A stretch of DNA of 64,000 nucleotides from Leptospira johnsonii (GTDB taxonomy: Bacteria > Spirochaetota > Leptospiria > Leptospirales > Leptospiraceae): positions 248,001 through 312,000 of the forward strand of contig NZ_BFAY01000007.1 of NCBI RefSeq assembly GCF_003112675.1, written 5' to 3'. The notes below the pieces were generated by a model. It made no database searches. It was not told where the DNA came from and worked only from the letters and a program-made list of their open reading frames with translations. The stretch's first letter is position 1; each line of letters starts with the position of its first letter. This document shows, in pieces, positions 1-9,212 of this stretch. The position numbers and the translations under genes are program-made.

Positions 1-150
1 TTGCATCGGTTGTTCGTCCGCAGAAGGCATGGGAGCCGCCGCGGATCTAGAACGTAAGTCTGAAAGTTCTTCAGATTGTTTTTGGGAATTTTCGGCCTTG
101 CAGACGAAAAGAAAAGATACGATTAAGATTGAAGTTAGAAAGCGAAACAT
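1..150 (-). CDS. Lipoprotein, N-terminal part (cut by window edge)
   Basis: The first 50 codons of a minus-strand gene run off the left edge. The ATG at 150-148 is preceded by AGGAG at a 6-base spacing. The encoded start is a basic residue, a hydrophobic stretch and FLFVC followed by K-A-E-N, a plausible spirochaete lipobox with Cys at about residue 17. A Gln/Ser-rich low-complexity stretch follows. The function cannot be judged from this fragment; export as a lipoprotein is inferred from the signal only. Confidence 0.7.
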   Translation of the reverse strand, partial: MFRFLTSILIVSFLFVCKAENSQKQSEELSDLRSRSAAAPMPSADEQPMQ

Positions 151-287
151 TCATTTCTCCTAAAAATCCTATACGTCCCGCATCGAACCTCGGACATATT
201 TAGGGAACTTTCTATTAGAAACAAATGGATCGCTTTTTATTCCTTCGGTTTTTATCGAATCTTTGGGTGAAATACTTTCTGCATCAT

Positions 288-1703
288 TTATAGAGCCGGA
301 GCAAAGATCACACCTAATTGGTCTATTTCATCCCCGCTTCTTCCATGGAATCCTACGATTCCCCAGCCGTTAGGAGCGGAGTATGTGACACAACTGGAAG
401 TGGTCGAGCCTCCTGTGAGAAACCTAGCTAGGTTTGTGCGAAATTGTGCATAAAAAATCCGAGTATGTCCACTTTTTTGCGCACTACAAAGTTTTACTTG
501 GTCTAAGTATTCTCCCGTTCCCAGGCTCAAAGTTTGCAAACTTCCCCCTGTGCCTCCGTGGCTTAAGACAGTTCCATTTGTTAATTGTAAAGAGACTGCA
601 TCCACTCTGGATCCGGATCTTAAACTTATTTTAGATGCGGATGGAGAAGAAGGTAAAGAATTCACGTCGTTGAAAGCGGTTCCATGCGGCCCACCGAATG
701 CATCGCTAAACAATAGATTCTGCAAAAGAGAATAATTGAATGTGGAAGAAACAGCATAATGGTCCGAAAGAGGGACTCCTGTTACAGGATGTACAAATCT
801 CGCATCTTCGAGCAGATAAGAACTAGGAGATAAGGAAATATAGGAATTCCCACGGTAGAATATTTTATCCACTACCTCACAGCCAGGGCTTGTTCGATGC
901 CCCTCGCAGTCCGTCAAAGCATCAGCTCCCTGTGTAGGATAGGATCCTCCACGGATCAGCTGGATCCAAACATCCGTAAATCCATGATTTATAAATTCTC
1001 GGATATTATCTCCGGATCTAGTATATCTTGTATTCGTATCTCCCATTACGATCACTGCGTTTCCAGAAGAATTAGATTCTATAAAATTCAATATTTGCAA
1101 TATATTGGATCTTCTTGCGGCTAGATCCGCTTCTTCTGTACTTGCGTTCGTATGCAAGTTATACACGTCTAAAAATACTCCGGGTGCAACCTTATGCCTT
1201 GCCAAAGTAAATCCCTTAGGAGTTAAACAATCCGTTCCGTTGCAAGCATTCCAATCCACTCTTTGGAAATCCGAAAATGGAAAATATGACAATGTATTTA
1301 GACCGTCTCCTATGCCCATCCCTCCACTTGTAGCAGATCTGTAAGGATGTACATCGTTGGCATACAAACTCGCATGGTAATTAAAATCTTCCTGGACTTG
1401 GATCAGATCGAATGGGGTCATCAAAGGTCCCATATAGGGAGTGTTCTCACTCGGGTTCGAGCTGGAAAAAGGTTCCAGTAGTCCGGCCACATTGTAAGTG
1501 AGTAGGGAAAATGTTCCGGTCCCGTTTACAGTATTGATGACTGCGAAGTCCGAATAATTAGCACCCATTTTCGCTTGGTCCGGTTTCTGGATCAGTCCGA
1601 GTAAACTTTCCGTATTTATGACCTTATCCCCGTTGCAATTGAATAGGAACCATAAGATCCCTACCAAAAGGGGAAGTCCCTTTTTGCCTTGTTCGATTTT
1701 CAT
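288..1703 (-). CDS. Lipoprotein with EEP (DNase I/sphingomyelinase-like) domain and C-terminal jacalin-like lectin domain
   Basis: 471 aa. The N-terminus has a hydrophobic stretch ending in FLFNC, a spirochaete-type lipobox (Cys about residue 23), so it is probably a surface or periplasmic lipoprotein. Residues about 65-325 carry the endonuclease/exonuclease/phosphatase signatures: TYNVAG, QVQE, YNLHTN, MGDTNTR and a late SDHY, so the usual Asn, Glu, His, Asp/Asn and SDH residues are present. Residues about 345-471 look like a jacalin-type beta-prism lectin: LRSGSRVDAV, GGTGGS, and the signature GIVGFHGRSGDEIDQLGV close to the C-terminus. The family hydrolyses phosphodiesters (nucleic acid, sphingomyelin or phosphoinositide); the substrate here is unknown. 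The lectin domain suggests targeting to a glycan. The gene stands alone. Confidence 0.85.
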   Translation of the reverse strand: MKIEQGKKGLPLLVGILWFLFNCNGDKVINTESLLGLIQKPDQAKMGANYSDFAVINTVNGTGTFSLLTYNVAGLLEPFSSSNPSENTPYMGPLMTPFDLIQVQEDFNYHASLYANDVHPYRSATSGGMGIGDGLNTLSYFPFSDFQRVDWNACNGTDCLTPKGFTLARHKVAPGVFLDVYNLHTNASTEEADLAARRSNILQILNFIESNSSGNAVIVMGDTNTRYTRSGDNIREFINHGFTDVWIQLIRGGSYPTQGADALTDCEGHRTSPGCEVVDKIFYRGNSYISLSPSSYLLEDARFVHPVTGVPLSDHYAVSSTFNYSLLQNLLFSDAFGGPHGTAFNDVNSLPSSPSASKISLRSGSRVDAVSLQLTNGTVLSHGGTGGSLQTLSLGTGEYLDQVKLCSAQKSGHTRIFYAQFRTNLARFLTGGSTTSSCVTYSAPNGWGIVGFHGRSGDEIDQLGVIFAPAL

Positions 1704-1794
1704 TTTGCGTTCTCCGTTTTTGATATCGAACGAGCAGTATAAATATAAGTATTATATTCTAATTAGAATTTTCTTATATGGTCATTTTTTTCTG

Positions 1795-2453
1795 CTATGG
1801 GACTCTTTTACCTATTCCAGCTTCTAAAATCCGGAACCAATCCTCTATTTCTAACTGAATCTGAAATGCTTTGGTAGCAGATCTGATACGATCTGGCCTA
1901 TTCGTCCCTAAAACTGGGACCAATTGTGCAGGATGGAAGAGATGCCAAGAGAATAAAACCGCATCCAATGTTGTATCCTTCTTCTTTGCAAGGACTTCTA
2001 ATGTTTTATACAAAACCTTGCCGCTTTCTTTCAAGGAACGAAATGCTCTTGTGACCTCGTCAGCATTCATAAGAGGATCAGGCCTATGGATCAGAAACAG
2101 ATCTATCCCATCTACATTCAGTTTTTTTAATGAACTTTCATGAGCGGATCAAATTCTGCGCCGAATCTTTCTTCGTTTCCGCATCCTCCATATAGATCCG
2201 CATGATCGAATGTATCTATTCCGGATTCAAGGCAAACTTCTATCTTTTCTAAAATGCGATGAGTCCCTGTCCCTTTCGGGTCCATATGTAATCGCCTACA
2301 TCCCCAGCCTGGAAAAACCCGGACCTTCTTTGTATTTATCTTCTTTCTCCGGCTCCATAAGCATGGTATTCGTATTTTAGAAGGAGTCGACCAATCAACA
2401 CGGAAAATGAAAAGACTTGCCTTTCCATTCTGTAGTTTTATAAAAGTTTTCAT
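1795..2453 (-). pseudogene. Degraded aldo/keto reductase (YdhF type)
   Basis: Three pieces of one reductase lie in order on the minus strand but not in one frame. An N-terminal part ends in a segment with GIDTFDHADLYGG and FGAEF, then meets a stop at about 2127. A second segment reads SSLKKLNVDGIDLFLIHRP and continues through DPLMNADEV to SGKV. It then jumps straight to a C-terminal piece with VLGTNRPDRIRSA and DWFRI. Compared with E. coli YdhF (about 298 aa), roughly 40 codons are missing before SSLKK, and about 70 codons of the barrel centre (after SGKV) are also missing. The Asp/Tyr of the active-site region remain, but the lysine/histidine segment is incomplete. A working enzyme is unlikely. 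Confidence 0.8.
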
Positions 2454-2473
2454 TCTCTAACGGGAGAGCTTAC

Positions 2474-3601
2474 ATGAAAACAAATACAATTTCCCGATCT
2501 GGCAAATCCGCAATTAAGAAAGTTTCCCCTAACAAAACTAAGCCGAAAGGTATAGGCCGGGTAGAAAGATCTTTTTTCCCAGGAAAGGAACTCCCCAGGA
2601 TTTACGGTCCGGGAGACACGAACGCTTTAGAGCCTGGCTTTTTGGCTGCATGGGTCTCTAAAAATAAAAAATCCATCGAAGCGGATCTATTGGAATACGG
2701 TGCTATCTTATTCAGAGGTTTTCAAATTTCTTCCCCTCAAGAATTCGAAGACGTTGCTCTAGGCTTGGATAAAAATCTAAAGACAGATTATTTGGGAACT
2801 TCTCCCAGAAACAAAGTTACCCAGTTTGTCCACACTGCAAGCGAACTTCCCCCTCATTATCCTATCATGCAACATGCTGAGATGAGCTTTTTAGACAAAC
2901 CTCCTCGTAAACTAATGTTCTTCTGCGCTGTTGCACCCAAAGAACACGGAGAGACTCCGATCACAGACCTTCGGAAAATATACGAGGACCTGGACCCGGA
3001 TCTATTAAAGAAATTTGAAACCAAGGGAGTCAAATACATCCGCAAGTACGACGGCCCGAATGCTTCTCGTTATAATCTTTGGAAAACGAAACGTTGGGAC
3101 GAGATGTTTTCTACCAAAGAAAAAAAGCAGGTAGAAAAGATCGCTGCCCAACAAAGATTCCAAGTAGAATGGCTACCTGAAGACGGATTAAAACTCACAA
3201 ATAAGCAGGTTGCAGTCAGAAAGCACCCAATCGCTAAAACGAAAGCTTGGCATAACCATAGTCAGGTATTCCACCAAGACGCGGCCAGATTAGAATATGC
3301 AAAAATTCTAAAACAGCAAGGATCTTTCCGAAGCCTGATCCTGGCAGGAGTATTGTACGTTCTCACATTCTTGAAGAAAAAGCTTGTGGAACCAAAGGAC
3401 CAAGACACGAATGTGATCTTCGGAGATGATTCCGAGATCAGCGTTTCGGAGATCGGCAAGGTCAGTCAAACATTCTGGAAACATTTGTCTATATTCTCCT
3501 GGCAAAAAGGGGACGTACTTTTGATAGACAATTATTCGGTTTCCCACGGAAGATTACCATTCTCCGGCCCAAGGGAAATTTTAGTCACCTGGACGGACTA
3601 A
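2474..3601 (+). CDS. TauD/TfdA-family Fe(II)/2-oxoglutarate dioxygenase
   Basis: 375 aa, with the ATG behind GGGAGA. The C-terminal two thirds show the TauD/TfdA/clavaminate-synthase fold: GAILFRGF in the first strand region, an H-x-E-type metal motif in QHAEMSF (about residue 135), CAVAPKEHGETPITDLR, and the distal His and Arg in VSHGRLPFSGPRE near the C-terminus. HAE replaces the TauD HxD, as in the clavaminate synthase/SyrP-like branch. Such enzymes hydroxylate small molecules or amino-acid derivatives using 2-oxoglutarate; the substrate here is not evident. The first 35 residues are basic and poorly conserved. No biosynthetic cluster surrounds it, and the next gene is a carrier 63 bases downstream. 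Confidence 0.82.
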   Translation: MKTNTISRSGKSAIKKVSPNKTKPKGIGRVERSFFPGKELPRIYGPGDTNALEPGFLAAWVSKNKKSIEADLLEYGAILFRGFQISSPQEFEDVALGLDKNLKTDYLGTSPRNKVTQFVHTASELPPHYPIMQHAEMSFLDKPPRKLMFFCAVAPKEHGETPITDLRKIYEDLDPDLLKKFETKGVKYIRKYDGPNASRYNLWKTKRWDEMFSTKEKKQVEKIAAQQRFQVEWLPEDGLKLTNKQVAVRKHPIAKTKAWHNHSQVFHQDAARLEYAKILKQQGSFRSLILAGVLYVLTFLKKKLVEPKDQDTNVIFGDDSEISVSEIGKVSQTFWKHLSIFSWQKGDVLLIDNYSVSHGRLPFSGPREILVTWTD

Positions 3602-3664
3602 AATATAATTTAAAAAATCCTAAAATATTAAACAGCGGGCATTCGCCCGACTTTAGGGACATAC

Positions 3665-4564
3665 ATGCAAGATTACGATTTAGTTAGATTGAATTTCAGT
3701 CAAGGAGGACTCTTTGTACTGAATATATGTTTGGGACTCATCATGTATGGAGTCTCACTGGAATTGACCATCGCAGATTTTACGAATTTAAGAAAACAAC
3801 CTAAAGCAGCGATTGTAGGTCTATTCTCCCAATTAGTATTATTGCCAGCACTCACGGTCGGATTACTTTATATTTTAAAACCTCATCCGGGTTTGGCTCT
3901 TGGAATGATCTTAGTGGCAGCATGTCCGGGTGGAAACATGTCCAATTTTATAAGCCTCCTTGCAAAAGGAAACGTTCCTCTTTCCATTTCGCTTACCGCG
4001 ACTACTACCGTTTTAGCATGGTTTTTTACTCCGTTTAATTTTTTCTTTTGGGGAAAATTATATTCGCCTGCTGCAGACAGATTAAAAGAGATCAGTTTAA
4101 ATCCGTTAGATGTATTTCTTTCGATTTTCCTAATATTGGTCTTACCTTTGATCTTAGGAGCTCTTACAAATCGTTTTCTTCCTAAGATTGCTTCTTCTTT
4201 AAAAAAACCGATGAGGATCGGATCTACGGTTTTACTCGGGGTTTTTATTCTGATCGCATTCGTGGGAAACTGGAGATCATTTGTGGAGTTCGGAGCGGTT
4301 TTATTTTGGCTCGTACTTCTTCATAATGGCTCAGCGTTGACTGTTGGATATCTTGTTTCTTGGATCGCTGGCCTTGCTCATAAGGAAAGAAAAACCATCT
4401 CTTTAGAAACCGGACTCCAAAACTCAGGGCTTGGTCTTATCTTAATTTTTACATTCTTCCAAGGAATCGGATCTATGGCGCTCATCGCTGCTTGGTGGGG
4501 AGTCTGGCATTTGATTAGCGGGCTCTTCTTAGCAGCTATCTGGGGAAGAGAAAAAACGACCTGA
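3665..4564 (+). CDS. Bile acid:sodium symporter (BASS) family transporter
   Basis: 299 aa, almost entirely membrane-spanning (about 8-10 hydrophobic segments). Family hallmarks are GVSLELTIADF after the first helix, the discontinuous-helix motif AACPGGNMSNFISLLAKG and a second motif ETGLQNSGLGL in the C-terminal half, which in the family line the sodium and substrate site. The family imports organic anions such as bile acids, pantoate or 2-keto acids with sodium; the substrate is not predictable here. AGGGA precedes the ATG. It may be co-transcribed with the dioxygenase upstream. Confidence 0.85.
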   Translation: MQDYDLVRLNFSQGGLFVLNICLGLIMYGVSLELTIADFTNLRKQPKAAIVGLFSQLVLLPALTVGLLYILKPHPGLALGMILVAACPGGNMSNFISLLAKGNVPLSISLTATTTVLAWFFTPFNFFFWGKLYSPAADRLKEISLNPLDVFLSIFLILVLPLILGALTNRFLPKIASSLKKPMRIGSTVLLGVFILIAFVGNWRSFVEFGAVLFWLVLLHNGSALTVGYLVSWIAGLAHKERKTISLETGLQNSGLGLILIFTFFQGIGSMALIAAWWGVWHLISGLFLAAIWGREKTT

Positions 4565-4595
4565 GTACCTCGTCCCTACGAGTGAGAAAAAGATC

Positions 4596-5363
4596 TTAAC
4601 TGATCTTCATACTAGTCAGAGATACCGAGCTCTGGATGATATCGTTATAAAAACGGATTTCTTCCTTCTCCTCTGCCAATGCCAAAGCATATAACATAGG
4701 AAAATAATGTTCCGGAGTAGGGATGGCCATCTGCACTGCAGTCCCTAATTTTTGGTAATTGGCGAGGTTCTTCCAGTCTCTCTTTTGGATCAGGTCCTTG
4801 AATGTGCTATTCGCTTCTAAAGCCCAGTCATGAGCCTTGTCTTGATTTTTCCAATCGTAAAGACGTAAGTTATGCACCATGTCTCCGCTTCCCAAGATTA
4901 GCACGCCATTCTCTCTTAGCTTAGACAAAGACTTTGCAAATTCATAATGCCATTCTCCTGGCTTAGTAGCATCCAAACTCAATTGGACCACTGGAATATT
5001 TGCCTTAGGATACATATTCCTAAGAACACTCCAAGTCCCATGGTCGAGTCCCCAAGAATCATCTTGGATTACTTGCGCTTCTTTGGATTTGGAAAGTTCT
5101 TCTGCAAGTTTTGGATCTCCAGGTGCAGAATACTGCACATCGAATAATTCCTGAGGGAATCCGTAAAAATCATGAATAGTAGGAGGAGACTGGTTCGCGG
5201 TTACGTATGTTCCTCGAGTAAACCAATGAGCAGAAATACTTAGGATGGCTTTAGGTTCCGGAAAATCTTTCGTGGATTCCGCCCAAGTGTCGGCTAACGG
5301 ATTTGGTCCGAGAGCGTTCATTGGACTTCCATGGCCTACAAAAAATACCGGTAATTTCTGCAT
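4596..5363 (-). CDS. Class III extradiol dioxygenase family protein (YgiD/4,5-DOPA dioxygenase type)
   Basis: 255 aa, the usual length for this family. The N-terminal motif FVGHGSPMNAL holds the first metal His; ISAHWFTRG gives the second and GLDHGTWSVL the third region, with LILGSGDMVHNLR carrying the late catalytic His. Bacterial members (E. coli YgiD) open the ring of DOPA or related catechols at the 4,5 position using a divalent metal. An AAGGA site lies just upstream of the ATG. It is convergent with the BASS carrier and separated from it by about 30 bases. Confidence 0.85.
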   Translation of the reverse strand: MQKLPVFFVGHGSPMNALGPNPLADTWAESTKDFPEPKAILSISAHWFTRGTYVTANQSPPTIHDFYGFPQELFDVQYSAPGDPKLAEELSKSKEAQVIQDDSWGLDHGTWSVLRNMYPKANIPVVQLSLDATKPGEWHYEFAKSLSKLRENGVLILGSGDMVHNLRLYDWKNQDKAHDWALEANSTFKDLIQKRDWKNLANYQKLGTAVQMAIPTPEHYFPMLYALALAEEKEEIRFYNDIIQSSVSLTSMKIS

Positions 5364-5449
5364 GATTTCCTTCTTTTCTTTTAGACTTCTTGTAATTAAA
5401 ATTATTACAAGATATTTCGATTTTTCTAAGGAAAATTGAAAAGATCCGA

Positions 5450-6499
5450 TTATTTTCCTTTGTAAAGTTCGAAAACCTTGGGCCGGATCTTGGATTTGGA
5501 AAAATGTTGGTTAGAGGCTGCTTTACCTTTTCTTAATTTTTTCTGTTCTTCCACAGGCAAAGCCGCAATCTTTTGGCATTCCACAGAGCAGCAATTATCA
5601 AATTTTTCCGCGCAGGACTCGCATTGGATGAATAGAATATGACAGGCAGGATTTGCACAATTGATATGCCTTGCGGATTTTTGATCGCATTGGTGGCATT
5701 CACTTAGGATCTCTTCTCCCACGGTTTCTTGGAGTCTCGCGTCGAACACGAAATTTTTTCCCTTAAACTTGGAGTCCAGTCCCTTCTCCTTAATTTCGGA
5801 AGCGTAAGAGATAATTCCCCCATGCAGCTGATACACATTTTGGAATCCATGATGTTTTAGATAAGCGGAAGCCTTCTCGCATCGAATACCTCCAGTGCAA
5901 TACATTACGATTTCCTTATCCTTTCTATCCTGTAGAAGTTCAATGATCATAGGTAATTCTTCCCGGAAAGTGTCCGCTTGCGGAAGTAATGCACCCTCGA
6001 AATGCCCTATTTCGGATTCATAATGGTTACGAACATCCACTACGATAGTCTCGGGAGATTCTAACTTTTTATTGAATTCTTCTGCGGTTAAATGTGTCCC
6101 AACATTGGTTACATCGAAAGTATCGTCTGCAAGACCGTCTGCGACGATCTTATTGCGGACTCGTATGTCCAATTTCAAGAATGAATAAGACTTTTGTTCC
6201 ACAGCAACCTTGAACGGAACATTCTTGAATTCTTTTCTTGCATCAATAGAGTCTCTGAACTTTTGAAAATTAAATTCAGGCACAGATAATTGAGCATTGA
6301 TCCCTTCTCTCGCGATATAGATCCTTCCGAGCACTCCCAAGGATTCCCATTCTTTGTATAATTCGTTGCGGAGAAGGTTCGGATCATCTAAGATCGCATA
6401 TCGATAAAAGGAAATAGTAGTGCGTTCGAAGTTTTCTGCCTCTAACTTCTTTCTGAGAATATCCTTACTGTAAATATTATGAAGAGGTTTATGTTTCAT
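5450..6499 (-). CDS. trhO: tRNA uridine(34) hydroxylase, rhodanese family
   Basis: 349 aa. It has an N-terminal ferredoxin-like domain ([22 protein letters not shown]-type segment with [12 protein letters not shown]), then a rhodanese domain whose active-site loop reads [16 protein letters not shown] with the catalytic Cys at about residue 200. A C-terminal Cys-rich segment follows ([20 protein letters not shown], then CESC and CCSVEC). This architecture is the YceA/TrhO family, which hydroxylates U34 of certain tRNAs on the way to cmo5U/mo5U. It is transcribed in the same direction as the YgiD-type gene downstream. Confidence 0.92.
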   Translation of the reverse strand: MKHKPLHNIYSKDILRKKLEAENFERTTISFYRYAILDDPNLLRNELYKEWESLGVLGRIYIAREGINAQLSVPEFNFQKFRDSIDARKEFKNVPFKVAVEQKSYSFLKLDIRVRNKIVADGLADDTFDVTNVGTHLTAEEFNKKLESPETIVVDVRNHYESEIGHFEGALLPQADTFREELPMIIELLQDRKDKEIVMYCTGGIRCEKASAYLKHHGFQNVYQLHGGIISYASEIKEKGLDSKFKGKNFVFDARLQETVGEEILSECHQCDQKSARHINCANPACHILFIQCESCAEKFDNCCSVECQKIAALPVEEQKKLRKGKAASNQHFSKSKIRPKVFELYKGK

Positions 6500-6636
6500 A
6501 GTAGAACGGATCTTTCCTAAAAATTAGGATTTGTGGGACCTCCTAACTGGCAAGCCCAAAAACCTGAATTTGGAACTTGATAAATATCCTTCTATAATGC
6601 TTGCCCTCCCCTTCTATCAAAAGAAAATTTTGTCCC

Positions 6637-7395
6637 ATGCCCAAGTCCAAAACAGCTGTAAAAACTAAATTATTAGGGGGAGAAGATTCCAAGGCGGAAG
6701 ATGTGATCCGCGAGGTCCGAAATATCGCCGACCCGAAAGCTGTGGAGATACTCTCCCGATTTTTCAAAACTGGAAAGGGAGAATATGGAGAAGGTGATCT
6801 ATTCTTAGGGATAAAAGTCCCACCTTTACGAAAAATTTCCAAATCGTATCAAGGACTTCCGTTACCCGAACTACAAAAGATCGTTAAATCGAAATACCAT
6901 GAAGAAAGACTTCTAGGTTTTTTTATACTATGTGAGAAGTTCCAAAAAACTCCCGAACAAGAAAGAGAACAACTACACCTATTCTATTTAAAAAACTTAA
7001 AATACGTGAACAATTGGGACATCGTAGATCTAAGTTCCAGAGAATTGATCGGAGATTATCTTTTAGATAAGAAAAGAGACATCCTATATAAACTCGTTAA
7101 GTCGGACAATATATGGGAAAGGAGGGTTGCGATCATCTCTACTTACGCCTTTATCCGTAAAGGAGACTTTAAAGATACCTTAAAGATCTCTGAATTACTC
7201 TTAACCGATAAAGAGGATCTCATCCATAAAGCAGTGGGCTGGATGCTAAGAGAAGTAGGGAATAGAAGTTTAAAACCCGAGACCGACTTTTTAGATAAAC
7301 ATGCCCATAAGATGCCTAGAACCATGCTTAGATATGCTATAGAAAAGTTTCCTGAGAAGCTAAGACTGAAATATATGAAAGCAGGAAAGGAATAA
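6637..7395 (+). CDS. DNA alkylation repair protein (AlkD family)
   Basis: About 252 aa from the ATG at 6637. A TTG at 6601 would add 12 residues but has no better ribosome site. The protein is built of helical HEAT-like repeats typical of AlkD: FLGIKVPPLRKISK, EERLLGFFILCEKF, NNWDIVDLSSRELIG, WERRVAIISTYAFIR, HKAVGWMLREVG. These match the residues that in AlkD cradle damaged DNA (Trp, Asp and Arg of the WDIVD, WERR and WMLREVG segments). The family excises 3- and 7-alkylpurines without base flipping. The first 35 residues form a charged tail specific to this protein. The gene is monocistronic. Confidence 0.88.
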   Translation: MPKSKTAVKTKLLGGEDSKAEDVIREVRNIADPKAVEILSRFFKTGKGEYGEGDLFLGIKVPPLRKISKSYQGLPLPELQKIVKSKYHEERLLGFFILCEKFQKTPEQEREQLHLFYLKNLKYVNNWDIVDLSSRELIGDYLLDKKRDILYKLVKSDNIWERRVAIISTYAFIRKGDFKDTLKISELLLTDKEDLIHKAVGWMLREVGNRSLKPETDFLDKHAHKMPRTMLRYAIEKFPEKLRLKYMKAGKE

Positions 7396-7575
7396 AAGGC
7401 CTTTAATGCTATACCTGTGAGTCGTGTTTGAATTCATGGAAGAAACGATACCAGAGCCTAAATCTTTCCTTTATGTTTTAAATAGGACCATTCTATAAAG
7501 ATCCAAGCTCTTAGCCAGACAGGCATAATCGTGGGGATACCGTAAAAATTTACGCAAAAATCCCAGGAGCAATCT

Positions 7576-9099
7576 TTGAAACCTAAAAAAACATTCCTTG
7601 AACTCGGACTATCCGAGGACGTCTTAAAAGCAGTATCCGATCTAGGATTTACCGAACCTTCTTCCATTCAATCCGAAGCTATTCCACTCATTCTTTCCGG
7701 AAGAGACGTAATCGGGCATTCTCGTACTGGAACCGGCAAAACGGCTGCATTCGCAATCCCTAGTTTAGAAATATTAGAAGAAGTAAAACAATCCCCACAA
7801 GTATTAGTACTCTGCCCTACCAGAGAATTGGTGGTCCAAGTCGCAGAAGAGTTTAGAAAATTAGGAAAATATAAAGAAGATTTCCAAGTAGCCGCGATCT
7901 ATGGTGGAGACGATATTACTAAACAATTCAAAGCTTTAAAAAGAAGTCCGCAAGTGATCGTTGGAACTCCAGGTAGGACCATGGACCATATGGATCGCAG
8001 GACATTAGATCTGAGCAAGGTCAAAATGGTGATCCTGGATGAGGCCGACGAAATGTTGGACATGGGATTTTTAGAGGATATGGAAATCATCCTCGCAAAA
8101 GTCCCTGAAGAAAGACAGACCATTCTATTCTCCGCAACCCTTTCCGCAAAAGTGATGGGGATCACTAAAAAGTTCCAAAATTCTCCTAAGGTCGTAGACG
8201 TTACCGGAGGAAAAGCGGACAGACCTAAGATCCGCCAGATCTATTTCGAAATGAGAGAAAGCGTCAAACCTGAGGCATTGATACGTCTTTTAGAATATCA
8301 TACTCCTAAGGCTTCATTAGTATTTTGCAATACTAAAGTCAAAGTGGACGAAACTGTTGAATTCTTAAAATCCAAAGGAATCTTTTCCGAAGGATTACAC
8401 GGAGATCTTTCCCAAAACCAAAGGAACAAGGTGATGTCCGGATTCCGCGCAGGACTGGTAACCGTTCTTGTGGCAACGGATGTGGCAGGTAGAGGAATTG
8501 ACGTAAGCGACGTAGAAGCAGTGGTCAATTACGATATTCCGAGAGATTCAGAAGACTATGTGCACCGTATCGGTCGTACAGGAAGAGCAGGAAGAAAAGG
8601 TCTCGCACTCAGCTTCGTTTCCAGTAGAGAATTCAAGACATTACGCAGGATCAGAGAAGACCACGAATTTGAAATGGAACTCGGAAAGATCCCCGATATT
8701 TCAGAACTCACAGAAAAGAAATTTTTAGAATATTCACATGTAGTAAAAGAAGTTTCGGAAGAAGGAGACGTTTCCGAATATTCCAAACTTGTAAAGAAGC
8801 TCACCTCCGAAGGTATCCCCGCAGAACGTTTGGCGGCTGCACTTTTCAAATTGGCTTTAGCGGAAAAATCCGAAAAATTCGACTCCGAAGTACGTTTTGA
8901 CCAAGATCCAAAAGGTTACCGAGAAAAAGAAGCTCCGTCTCGTAACGACAGACGTTTTGGTGGAAAATCCAATCAAAAAGGAAAAAGAGATCATAAGGAT
9001 AAAAATCGAAATTCTAATCGATTCCATCCAAGTCGGAAAAAAAGTTCCAGCTCCAGCTCCTCCGGCGGTGGCTCTTCTCGCCCAAAAGCAAAACGTTAA
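7576..9099 (+). CDS. DEAD-box ATP-dependent RNA helicase
   Basis: 507 aa. The start is the TTG at 7576, chosen because AGGAG sits 6 bases before it and FLELGLSEDVLKAVSDLGF (Q-motif region) follows at once. Motifs in order: SRTGTGKT (I), PTRELVVQV (Ia), VGTPGR (Ib), DEADEML (II), SATLS (III), LVFCNTK (IV), VATDVAGRGID (V) and HRIGRTGRAGR (VI). The tail from about residue 425 is basic and disordered (Lys/Arg/Asn, then a run of Ser and Gly), typical of RNA-binding extensions in CsdA/RhlE-like helicases. A likely role is RNA remodelling in ribosome assembly or cold growth. A leader of about 180 bases without an ORF precedes it. Confidence 0.93.
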   Translation: MKPKKTFLELGLSEDVLKAVSDLGFTEPSSIQSEAIPLILSGRDVIGHSRTGTGKTAAFAIPSLEILEEVKQSPQVLVLCPTRELVVQVAEEFRKLGKYKEDFQVAAIYGGDDITKQFKALKRSPQVIVGTPGRTMDHMDRRTLDLSKVKMVILDEADEMLDMGFLEDMEIILAKVPEERQTILFSATLSAKVMGITKKFQNSPKVVDVTGGKADRPKIRQIYFEMRESVKPEALIRLLEYHTPKASLVFCNTKVKVDETVEFLKSKGIFSEGLHGDLSQNQRNKVMSGFRAGLVTVLVATDVAGRGIDVSDVEAVVNYDIPRDSEDYVHRIGRTGRAGRKGLALSFVSSREFKTLRRIREDHEFEMELGKIPDISELTEKKFLEYSHVVKEVSEEGDVSEYSKLVKKLTSEGIPAERLAAALFKLALAEKSEKFDSEVRFDQDPKGYREKEAPSRNDRRFGGKSNQKGKRDHKDKNRNSNRFHPSRKKSSSSSSSGGGSSRPKAKR

Positions 9100-9119
9100 T
9101 TTTCTAAACTTTCAACAAA

Positions 9120-9145
9120 GGGCCCCGAATTTGTCCGGGGTCCCC
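9120..9145 (+). terminator. Possible intrinsic terminator after the helicase gene
   Basis: A GC-rich 8-bp stem (arms 9120-9127 and 9136-9143, one G-U pair, 8-base loop) lies 20 bases after the helicase stop. It is followed by CCATAAAAT, not a clean T run, so termination may be weak and rmuC could still be read through. Confidence 0.45.
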
Positions 9146-9212
9146 ATAAAATGGAAATTCTATTTTGGAAATAGGTATCCTGAATTGTACCGAATTCCAA
9201 AAAGGAGTCAAA

